From NCBI RefSeq assembly GCF_030581005.1, contig NZ_JAUQSX010000018.1:56088-120087 (forward strand): a stretch of 64,000 nucleotides of DNA, read 5' to 3'. Under the pieces are notes generated by a model. That model did no database searches. It had not been told where the DNA came from and saw nothing but the letters and a program-made list of their open reading frames with translations. This DNA comes from Hymenobacter mellowenesis (GTDB lineage: Bacteria; Bacteroidota; Bacteroidia; Cytophagales; Hymenobacteraceae). The position numbers and the translations under genes are program-made. Position 1 is the stretch's first letter. Each line of letters opens with the position of its first letter. Below, piece by piece: positions 57,450 to 64,000 of the stretch.

Positions 57450-60400
57450 CTACATCGCCTTATACTCGTTCCAGCTCTTAATCTTCAAGTCCTTCATTTC
57501 CAGCGTGCAGAAGGCTTGAATAAACGCCTTCGCCAGCCGCGCATTTGTCAGCAAACCGACGCCGAAATCCACGGCCGTGCGGCGGATTTTGTAGTCGTTA
57601 TCCAGCTCGCCTTTCGACAGGTTTTTAGGGATATTAATGACCAGGTCGATTTTCTTTTCTTTTAGATACGTCAGCACGTTGGGCTCTTGCAACTCATTGG
57701 GCCAGAAGAGGAGGCTGCTGGGGATGCCGTTTTCGGCGAAGAAGCGGTGCGTGCCCTGGGTAGCGTACACGGTGTACCCCTTTTTGATGAGCAGCGCGGC
57801 GGGCGCGAGCAGGGCCACTTTGGAGATGATGGGGCCGCCAGAAATCAGTACCGATTTCTGGGGGATTTTGTAGCCCACGCTCAGCATCGATTTCAGCAGG
57901 GCTTCCTCGGCGGTATCGCCCAGGCAGCCAACTTCGCCGGTGCTCACCATGTCGACGCGCAGCACCGGGTCGGCACCAGGCAGGCGGGTGAACGAGAACT
58001 GCGGGGCCTTCACGCCCACGAAGGGCAGGTCGTAGACCCTCTCGCTTTCGTCGCGGTCTACGTGTTTGCCCAGCAGCACCTGGGTGGCCTTTTTGATAAG
58101 GTTGTTACCCGAGATTTTCGATACGAAGGGGTAGCTACGTGAGGCCCGGATGTTGCACTCAATCACGCGGATTTCGCCGTTTTTTTCCAGGAACTGGATG
58201 TTGAACGGGCCGCTGATTTCGTAGCGCTTGGCAATCTTTTCGGCGATGATTTTCAGCTTGCGGATGGTGCCCACGTACACCCGTTGGGGCGGGTAGTACA
58301 TGGTGGCGTCGCCGGAGTGCACGCCGGCAAACTCCACGTGCTCGGAAATAGCGTAGCTCACGATATCGCCGTGGTCGGCCACCGCATCGAGCTCAATTTC
58401 CTTGGCTTCTTGGATGAATTCGGACACCACCACCGGGTATTCAGCGCTGACATCAGCGGCCGTTTTCAGGAATTCTTCCAGTTCGAAGTTGTTGGAAACC
58501 ACGTTCATGGCCGCGCCCGACAGCACGTAGCTCGGCCGGATGAGCACTGGGAAACCGACTTCGCGCACGAATTCCTGCATGGCTTCCAGCGAGGTCAGCT
58601 CCTTCCAGCGCGGCTGGGCAATGCCCAGCTCGTCCATGATGCTGCTGAACTTATGGCGGTTCTCGGCCTCGTCGATGCGGGCCGGGGCGGTGCCCAGGAT
58701 GGGCGCGTCGGCATCGGCCAGGCGGGTGGCGAGGTTGTTGGGAATCTGGCCGCCGGTGCTCAGAATCACGCCGCCGGGCTGCTCAAAATCCAGAATGTCC
58801 ATCACCCGCTCAAAGCTCAGCTCCTCGAAATACAGCCGGTCCGAGACGTCGTAGTCGGTCGAAACGGTTTCGGGGTTGTAGTTGATAATGATGGTTTTGT
58901 AGCCCTCGGCCGCCGCCGTTTGCACGGCCTGCACGCCGCACCAGTCAAACTCCACTGACGAGCCGATGCGGTACACGCCTGAGCCCAGCACCACCACCGA
59001 CTGCGCGGTTTCGCGCGCCAGGTCGTTTTCGGTGCCGTGGTAAGTGGTGTAGAGGTAGTTGGTTTTAGCCGGGAATTCGGCCGCCAGCGTGTCAATCTGC
59101 TTCACCACGGGCAGCACGCCCAGGGCCTTGCGGCGGGCGCGCACCAGCAGCTCGTCGGCTTTCACATCGCCTTCGCCCAGCAGCTTCACGGCAATCTGCT
59201 GGTCGGAGAAACCGGCTTTTTTAACGTCGCGCAGCAGCTTGGTTTCCAGCCCGTCCAGGCCCGCGCTGCGGCCGGCGGCTAGCTGGTTGCTCAGCTCGAA
59301 AATGCCGTAAAGACGCTGCAAAAACCAGTGGTCAATCTTGGTCAATTCGTGCACCTGCTCCAGCGTGTAGCCGGCCTCGAAGGCGCTGTTGATGGCGAAG
59401 ATGCGCTCCTCGTTCGGCTCGCTCAGGAGCTGGTCGATGGCGGCGTGGTCCAACTCGTCTTCAGGCCGGTTGGCCACAAAGCCGCGCTTGCCGGTGTCCA
59501 GCATGCGCAGGCCTTTCTGGATGGCTTCCTCGAACGATTTGCCGATGGCCATCACCTCGCCCACGCTCTTCATCGCGCTGCCAATCTGGCGGTTAACGCC
59601 CGCAAACTTGCCCAAATCCCAGCGCGGCAGCTTCACCACCACGTAGTCGAGCGCCGGCTCGAAGAAGGCCGACGTGGTTTGCGTCACGCTGTTTTTCAGC
59701 TCGGCCAGCGAGTAGCCCAGGCTCAGCTTGGCGGCCACGAAGGCCAGCGGGTAGCCCGTGGCCTTGGAGGCCAGCGCCGAGGAGCGCGATAGGCGCGCGT
59801 TCACCTCAATCACGCGGTAATCCTCCGAAACGGGGTCCAGCGCGTACTGAATGTTGCACTCGCCCACGATGCCCAGGTGGCGAATGGTTTTGATACCGAT
59901 GCTGCGCAGCTTGTGGTACTCGCGGTTGCTGAGCGTTTGGGACGGGGCCACCACGATGCTCTCACCGGTGTGGATACCGATGGGGTCGAAGTTCTCCATG
60001 TTGCAGACCGTGATGCAGTTATCATAGGCATCGCGCACCACTTCGTACTCCACTTCCTTCCAGCCTTTCAGCGATTCTTCCACCAGAATCTGGTCGGAAG
60101 TGGTGAAGGATTTTTGGACCAGCGTCCGCAGCTCGTCCATGTTGTTGGCGAAGCCGCTGCCCAGGCCGCCCAGCGCAAACGCCGCCCGCACGATGATGGG
60201 AAAGCCGATTTTCTCGGCCGCCGCCAGCGCGTCTTCCATCGTCGTCACGGCCACGCTGCGGGCCGAGAGCACGCCAATCTGCTCCAGCTTCTCCTTGAAA
60301 ATATCCCGGTCCTCGGTGTCGATGATGCTCTGCACGGGCGTGCCCAGCACCTTCACGTTATACTTCTCGAACACGCCGGCGCGGTACAGGGCCACGGCGC

Positions 60401-60683
60401 AGTTCAGCGCCGTTTGGCCGCCAAAGGCCACCAGAATGCCATCGGGCTGCTCCTTTTTGATGACCTCCTCCACGAAGTAGGGCGTCACGGGCAGGAAGTA
60501 CACGTCATCGGCAATGTTGTCCGACGTCTGCACGGTGGCAATGTTGGGGTTGATGAGGATGGTGCGGATGCCTTCCTCCTTCAGCGCCTTGAGGGCCTGC
60601 GAGCCGGAATAATCGAACTCCCCGGCCTCGCCAATTTTGAGGGCGCCGGAACCAAGGATGAGAACTTTGTTGGGTTTGTTCAT
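57450..60683 (-). CDS. carB: Carbamoyl-phosphate synthase large subunit
   Basis: A 1,077-residue synthase that makes carbamoyl phosphate from bicarbonate, ammonia (from CarA) and two ATP. The duplicated ATP-grasp halves are evident: KVLILGSGALKIGEAGEFDYSGSQA at the start of the first, and VVVLGSGVYRIGSSVEFDW for the second. GGQTALNCAVAL and GGQIPNNLA, plus the ESIVVAPSQTLSN-type loop, mark the two active sites. The C-terminal part is the regulatory MGS-like domain. ATG 60683 was chosen since it directly precedes the first nucleotide-binding motif. The cluster links pyrimidine and arginine synthesis with carA. Confidence 0.96.
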   Translation of the reverse strand: MNKPNKVLILGSGALKIGEAGEFDYSGSQALKALKEEGIRTILINPNIATVQTSDNIADDVYFLPVTPYFVEEVIKKEQPDGILVAFGGQTALNCAVALYRAGVFEKYNVKVLGTPVQSIIDTEDRDIFKEKLEQIGVLSARSVAVTTMEDALAAAEKIGFPIIVRAAFALGGLGSGFANNMDELRTLVQKSFTTSDQILVEESLKGWKEVEYEVVRDAYDNCITVCNMENFDPIGIHTGESIVVAPSQTLSNREYHKLRSIGIKTIRHLGIVGECNIQYALDPVSEDYRVIEVNARLSRSSALASKATGYPLAFVAAKLSLGYSLAELKNSVTQTTSAFFEPALDYVVVKLPRWDLGKFAGVNRQIGSAMKSVGEVMAIGKSFEEAIQKGLRMLDTGKRGFVANRPEDELDHAAIDQLLSEPNEERIFAINSAFEAGYTLEQVHELTKIDHWFLQRLYGIFELSNQLAAGRSAGLDGLETKLLRDVKKAGFSDQQIAVKLLGEGDVKADELLVRARRKALGVLPVVKQIDTLAAEFPAKTNYLYTTYHGTENDLARETAQSVVVLGSGVYRIGSSVEFDWCGVQAVQTAAAEGYKTIIINYNPETVSTDYDVSDRLYFEELSFERVMDILDFEQPGGVILSTGGQIPNNLATRLADADAPILGTAPARIDEAENRHKFSSIMDELGIAQPRWKELTSLEAMQEFVREVGFPVLIRPSYVLSGAAMNVVSNNFELEEFLKTAADVSAEYPVVVSEFIQEAKEIELDAVADHGDIVSYAISEHVEFAGVHSGDATMYYPPQRVYVGTIRKLKIIAEKIAKRYEISGPFNIQFLEKNGEIRVIECNIRASRSYPFVSKISGNNLIKKATQVLLGKHVDRDESERVYDLPFVGVKAPQFSFTRLPGADPVLRVDMVSTGEVGCLGDTAEEALLKSMLSVGYKIPQKSVLISGGPIISKVALLAPAALLIKKGYTVYATQGTHRFFAENGIPSSLLFWPNELQEPNVLTYLKEKKIDLVINIPKNLSKGELDNDYKIRRTAVDFGVGLLTNARLAKAFIQAFCTLEMKDLKIKSWNEYKAM

Positions 60684-60775
60684 TCTAAGGGTTGGGTAAC
60701 AGGCCGCTGGTGCGACCATGTTCAAAGGCATTTATGCGAAGTCGGCTACCGCCGGTTTTTGCTTGAAATAGGTTT

Positions 60776-61147
60776 CTACCTAGTAAAGAGGGTGTCGCTT
60801 TTCACGATTTCCCAATTGCCGGACGGCCGTTTGGTCATCCAGATTTTTATAGCTGCATCAGCCCGCTCACCATCCAATAAAAAGCGGAAGATGAGGGTGT
60901 CTTTCGTGGCGCTCATGTCATTCTCTACCTTGAAATTCCGGGCGGTTATTCTCCCGGTTCGGCTGGTTATTCGGGGAGAAACCCGGGCCGAATTCATGGC
61001 CTCGTTGACAAGCTTTCCCGGCTCACCCAGCACGGCTTTCAGAACCGTTTCCTGTCCCTTGGTCCTGATAAAAAGATATGCTGCGAAAACCAGCGCCCCC
61101 ACCAGTAAATATCCCCAGTATTGAAACCTTCGGCTTTCAGGTTGCAT
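60776..61147 (-). CDS. Small single-pass membrane hypothetical protein
   Basis: A 123-residue protein with one N-terminal membrane helix (YWGYLLVGALVFAAYLFI, about 10-27), then a soluble domain with a TSRTGRITARNFKVEND and DTLIFRFLLDGERAD segment and a final NWEIVKSDTLFT strand. No recognised domain. It lies between carA and carB in the leftward cluster. Its presence there could be incidental. Confidence 0.7.
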   Translation of the reverse strand: MQPESRRFQYWGYLLVGALVFAAYLFIRTKGQETVLKAVLGEPGKLVNEAMNSARVSPRITSRTGRITARNFKVENDMSATKDTLIFRFLLDGERADAAIKIWMTKRPSGNWEIVKSDTLFTR

Positions 61148-61193
61148 GAGAACGGTGGGTTTGGGATAATGCGGGAGCTTTTAAAATGCGGAA

Positions 61194-62276
61194 TTATTGG
61201 TTCTTATACTCCACCACCGCTTTCAAAAAGTCATCAAACAGAAACTCTGTATCCTGCGGGCCGCCGGCGGCTTCGGGGTGAAACTGGGTGGAGAAGAACG
61301 GCTTGGTTTTGTGCTTGATGCCTTCGCAGGTCCCGTCGTTCAGGTTCTCGAATAGCATGTCCCACTCGGCGGGCAGCGTTTCGGTATCGACCGCGAAGCC
61401 GTGGTTTTGGCTGGTGATGTAGCAGTGCTGGGTGCCGGTGAGTTTCACGGGCTGGTTGTGGCTGCGATGGCCGTATTTCAGCTTGAAGGTGTCGCCGCCC
61501 GCGGCCAGGCCCATGAGCTGGCTGCCCAGGCAGATGCCGAAAATCGGCTTGTCCTGTTGCAGGGCTTTCTGGAGGTTCTGGATGGTGGTTTCGCACATTT
61601 TGGGGTCGCCGGGGCCGTTGCTCAGGAACAGACCGTCGTAGGCGAGGGTCGTGAAATCGTAGTCCCAGGGCACCCGAATCAGTTCCACGTCGCGCTCCAG
61701 GAAGCAGCGGATGATGTTGGTTTTGGTGCCGCAGTCCACGAGCACGATTTTGTGCTGGCCGTGGCCGTAGTGCTGCACATCAGGGGGGCTCACCTGCGCC
61801 ACGAGGTTGTCGAGGTTGGGGTCGTGCAGGGGCACGTCGGTTTCGGCCACGATTTTGCCCAGCATAGCACCTTTCTCGCGCAGCTTCTTGGTGAGCATGC
61901 GGGTATCGACGCCGAAGATGCCGGGGATGTTGTACTCCTTGAGCCAGTCGCCGAGGCTTTTGGCGGCGTTCCAGTGGCTGTGCTCCTCGGAGTAGTAGTT
62001 CACCACCAGCCCGGCAATGTGAATTTTGTCGGACTCGAAAATCTTCGAAATCGACTCGTACAGCTCTTCGCCGGGCACGCCGTAGTTGCCCACCATGGGA
62101 TAGGTGAGCACCAGAATCTGGCCGGCGAAGGACGGGTCGGTGAGGTTTTCGGGGTAGCCGGTCATGGCCGTGCTGAATACCACTTCGCCCGCCGATGAGG
62201 TGAACGCGCCGAAGGAAGTGCCCTCAATTTCGGTGCCGTCTTCGAGGATGAGTTTGACCTGTTTCGTATTTTCCAA
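61194..62276 (-). CDS. carA: Carbamoyl-phosphate synthase small subunit (glutaminase)
   Basis: A 360-residue glutamine amidotransferase that supplies ammonia to CarB. The N-terminal CarA domain (VKLILEDGTEIEGTSFGA, FSTAMTGYPENLTDPS, LTYPMVGNYG) is followed by a class I glutaminase with SNGPGDP, the nucleophile C249 in FGICLGSQL, and the TQFHPEAAGGP His/Glu. The position after the GICLG loop is Ser where most CarA have His, a variation worth noting. Downstream is a small membrane-protein gene, then carB. Transcription may start upstream of the 62330-62635 gene or after its terminator at 62296. Confidence 0.95.
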   Translation of the reverse strand: MENTKQVKLILEDGTEIEGTSFGAFTSSAGEVVFSTAMTGYPENLTDPSFAGQILVLTYPMVGNYGVPGEELYESISKIFESDKIHIAGLVVNYYSEEHSHWNAAKSLGDWLKEYNIPGIFGVDTRMLTKKLREKGAMLGKIVAETDVPLHDPNLDNLVAQVSPPDVQHYGHGQHKIVLVDCGTKTNIIRCFLERDVELIRVPWDYDFTTLAYDGLFLSNGPGDPKMCETTIQNLQKALQQDKPIFGICLGSQLMGLAAGGDTFKLKYGHRSHNQPVKLTGTQHCYITSQNHGFAVDTETLPAEWDMLFENLNDGTCEGIKHKTKPFFSTQFHPEAAGGPQDTEFLFDDFLKAVVEYKNQ

Positions 62277-62295
62277 GGTAGTATTAAGATTAAAA

Positions 62296-62328
62296 AAAAG
62301 GCTGAATGCGAAGCGCTTCAGCCTTTTT
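62296..62328 (-). terminator. Terminator after the BamE-like small gene
   Basis: AAAAGGCTGAA pairs with TTCAGCCTTTT (11 bp), followed on the minus strand by a run of T. It lies between 62330 and the carA start, so carA needs its own promoter or readthrough. Confidence 0.88.
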
Positions 62329-62329
62329 C

Positions 62330-62635
62330 CTATTGTTGATATTTTACTGACCGTACGCTGTCGTTAAGCAGCTTTACTAGTATGTGGCTGCCGCCAGTAT
62401 CAGGTAGCTCATAGGCCATTACCAGCAAGGAATCGGCCTTTGATTTTTCCCAATAGGTGGAATCAGGCGTTGATAGCGCATTCAAAACCTGCTGCCGCGT
62501 CATGCCTTTTTTAGCCTGGCTCATCTGGCTTATGCGATTGAAAGTCCCGTAAGCTCCAACGAAGTATTTCAAATAAAGCCCGTATCCGACCGACAAGCAG
62601 CAGCAGATAATGATGACCATAGTTGAAGGTTTCAT
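62330..62635 (-). CDS. Small membrane-anchored protein with BamE/SmpA-like motif
   Basis: A 101-residue protein with an N-terminal membrane helix (STMVIIICCCLSVGYGLYL) and a soluble part containing KKGMTRQQVLNALSTPDSTYW. This GMTxxQV..ALGxPD pattern is that of the SmpA/OmlA (BamE) fold. The rest, SLLVMAYELPDTGGSHILVKLLNDS, fits small beta strands. It is not BamE itself, and the exact role is unknown. It ends in a strong terminator. Confidence 0.65.
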   Translation of the reverse strand: MKPSTMVIIICCCLSVGYGLYLKYFVGAYGTFNRISQMSQAKKGMTRQQVLNALSTPDSTYWEKSKADSLLVMAYELPDTGGSHILVKLLNDSVRSVKYQQ

Positions 62636-62699
62636 CGGGGCAGGTGCCTAAGTCAAATTCGACTTCGCGCCACAAAGATGCGGCACCGCAGCAAAAAAA

Positions 62700-63863
62700 T
62701 TAGTCAAGAGCCGAGGCTTGTTGGATAATTTCTACCGAATTTTCCGTCAGCGCATACAACGCCTGCAAGAACTGGTCGACCTCTACCTTGCTGATATTCA
62801 ACGGTGGCAGCAGGCGGAGTACCGTGGGGTCGGAGGCGTTGCCTACAAAAATGTGGTATTCCGCCAGCAGCTTGTCGCGCACGTCCTTGATGGGGAAATC
62901 GTACTTGATGCCCACCATCAGGCCGCGGCCGCGGATTTCTTCGGCGCCGGCGTGGGCCAGCAGCTCGGTGTGGAGGTATTCGCCCATTTCGGCGGCGTGG
63001 GCCAGCAGGTTTTCCTGCTCAATGACTTCAAGCACGGCCAGGGCGGCGGCGCAGGCCAAGTGGTTGCCGCCGAAGGTGGTGCCCAGCAGGCCGTAGGAGG
63101 CTTTCAGCTCCGGCGCAATCAGGATGCCGCCGATGGGAAAGCCGTTGCCCATGCCCTTGGCCACGGAAATGATATCGGGCCGGATGCCGGCGTGCTGATG
63201 CGCGAAAAACTTGCTGCTGCGGCCGTAGCCGCTCTGCACCTCGTCGGCAATCAGGATGACGCCGTACTGCTTGCACAGCGCCGCCAGCCCTTGCAGGAAT
63301 TCATCGGAAGGCATGATGATGCCGCCTACGCCCTGAATCGGCTCGATGATGACGGCGCAGACGTCGCCGCCTTGCAGCGTGGTTTCCACCGCCGCCAGGT
63401 CGTATTCGAGGAAGCTGACGGCGTGGCTCGCGTTGAAGGGTGCAACTATTTTCGGGTTGTCGGTAGCCGCCACCGCGCCGCTCGTGCGGCCGTGAAATGC
63501 GCCTTTAAACGCCACCACGCGGGTTTTTCCAGTATGGAAAGAGGCCAGCTTCAGCGCGTTCTCGTTGGCCTCGGCCCCCGAGTTGCACAGAAACAGCGCG
63601 TAGTCTTCGTAGCCCGACACCTGGCCCAACTTGTGCGCCAGCTGCGTCTGAATCGGAATCTGCACCGAGTTGGAGTAGAAGCCGATGTTTTGCAGCTGCT
63701 CGGTGAGGCGCTGCACGTAGTGCGGGTGGCTGTGGCCGATAGAAATAACGGCGTGGCCGCCGTAGAAATCCAGGTATTCCTGGCCCTGGTCGTCCCACAG
63801 CTTGGCGCCGAGTGCCTTTACAGGCGTGATGTTGACGAGGGGATAAACGTTGAAAAGCTCCAT
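62700..63863 (-). CDS. argD: Acetylornithine aminotransferase
   Basis: A 387-residue pyridoxal-phosphate class III aminotransferase that makes N-acyl-ornithine from N-acyl-glutamate semialdehyde. It has the family's NVYPLVNITPVKALGAKLWD start, FLCNSGAEANENALKLA, ILIADEVQSGYGRSSKFFA with the Asp that contacts PLP, and SVAKGMGNGFPIGG with the PLP lysine. ATG 63863 follows the usual start. Together with argF', carA and carB it covers carbamoyl phosphate and ornithine steps of arginine synthesis; argC, argB and argG are not seen and may lie beyond the window. Confidence 0.94.
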   Translation of the reverse strand: MELFNVYPLVNITPVKALGAKLWDDQGQEYLDFYGGHAVISIGHSHPHYVQRLTEQLQNIGFYSNSVQIPIQTQLAHKLGQVSGYEDYALFLCNSGAEANENALKLASFHTGKTRVVAFKGAFHGRTSGAVAATDNPKIVAPFNASHAVSFLEYDLAAVETTLQGGDVCAVIIEPIQGVGGIIMPSDEFLQGLAALCKQYGVILIADEVQSGYGRSSKFFAHQHAGIRPDIISVAKGMGNGFPIGGILIAPELKASYGLLGTTFGGNHLACAAALAVLEVIEQENLLAHAAEMGEYLHTELLAHAGAEEIRGRGLMVGIKYDFPIKDVRDKLLAEYHIFVGNASDPTVLRLLPPLNISKVEVDQFLQALYALTENSVEIIQQASALD

Positions 63864-63932
63864 TTTGAGTATTTGGTTACTTTGCTTTGCAGAGATTTCT
63901 AATAACAAGCCTAGTAAAAATTTGGCGGTGGT

Positions 63933-64000
63933 CTAATTCAGAGTGAGGTTGTGCTTGTCGATGACAATTTTAATACGGGCCGCGTGCATCGTCAGTGATT
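63933..64000 (-). CDS. C-terminal fragment of an unidentified protein
   Basis: A leftward frame that enters at the right edge and ends SLTMHAARIKIVIDKHNLTLN at the TAG at 63933-63935. It is upstream of argD on the same strand, so it may be the next arginine gene. Twenty-one residues are too few to name it. Confidence 0.4.
   Translation of the reverse strand, partial: SLTMHAARIKIVIDKHNLTLN

Overview
This window looks like a chromosome segment of a high-GC Bacteroidota bacterium, most likely Hymenobacter or a close relative in the Hymenobacteraceae. The signs are Bacteroidota promoters with a TAnnTTTG -7 box, a TonB-dependent receptor with a carboxypeptidase-regulatory N-terminus, type IX secretion (T9SS) sorting domains, the Bacteroidota-type acyl-ornithine carbamoyltransferase, and many short intergenic palindromes built on GTCATGCTGAGCGCAG..CGAAGCATCTC. 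An AT-richer integrated element of about 21 kb interrupts the GC-rich chromosome.

Left chromosome (1-35.1 kb). An RND efflux pump (cut by the left edge) and its adaptor are followed by an alkyltransferase-like DNA repair protein, two related secreted proteins of unknown function, a TonB-dependent receptor, a NarX-like histidine kinase with a receiver-only regulator, exonuclease VII (xseA and xseB), two tandem M13 metallopeptidases, a cyclophilin lipoprotein, an S1/P1-nuclease/phospholipase-C-like protein, an acyl-CoA-binding protein, two tandem 13-repeat T9SS cargo proteins, a CDGSH protein, a GNAT acetyltransferase, a deoxynucleoside kinase, a DUF2461 protein, a MOSC protein and a BatE-like TPR/SH3 protein. 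tRNA-Lys(UUU) closes this part.

Integrated element (35,192-56,192). It starts inside the 3' end of tRNA-Lys and ends at a 14-bp copy of that end, next to a tyrosine integrase. Five GGTCCAAACA motifs, three near the left end and two near the right, look like arm-type integrase sites. Cargo, left to right: a hypothetical protein; a two-gene operon joining a nucleoside-phosphorylase/P-loop protein to an AAA_35-type ATPase with a long helical tail (the best candidate for an undescribed anti-phage system); a broken HK97-type prohead protease; an XRE regulator; a MORN-repeat protein; an L,D-transpeptidase-like protein; a serine recombinase preceded by a dyad site with an AG centre; two paralogous unknown proteins; a frameshifted ADP-ribosylglycohydrolase; a small orphan adenine methyltransferase; five phased iterons; a small helix-turn-helix protein; a protein combining a winged-helix-like N-terminus with a family-A polymerase-like catalytic core; and a PIN-domain protein between two small membrane-anchored proteins. 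I see no conjugation genes, so it looks like an integrated plasmid or a mobilizable or satellite element rather than a self-transmissible ICE.

Right chromosome (56.2-64 kb). A leftward arginine/pyrimidine cluster: argF' (acyl-ornithine carbamoyltransferase), carB, a small membrane protein, carA, a small BamE-like protein and argD, with the end of another gene at the right edge. CarAB makes carbamoyl phosphate, ArgD makes the N-acylated ornithine precursor, and ArgF' joins the two.
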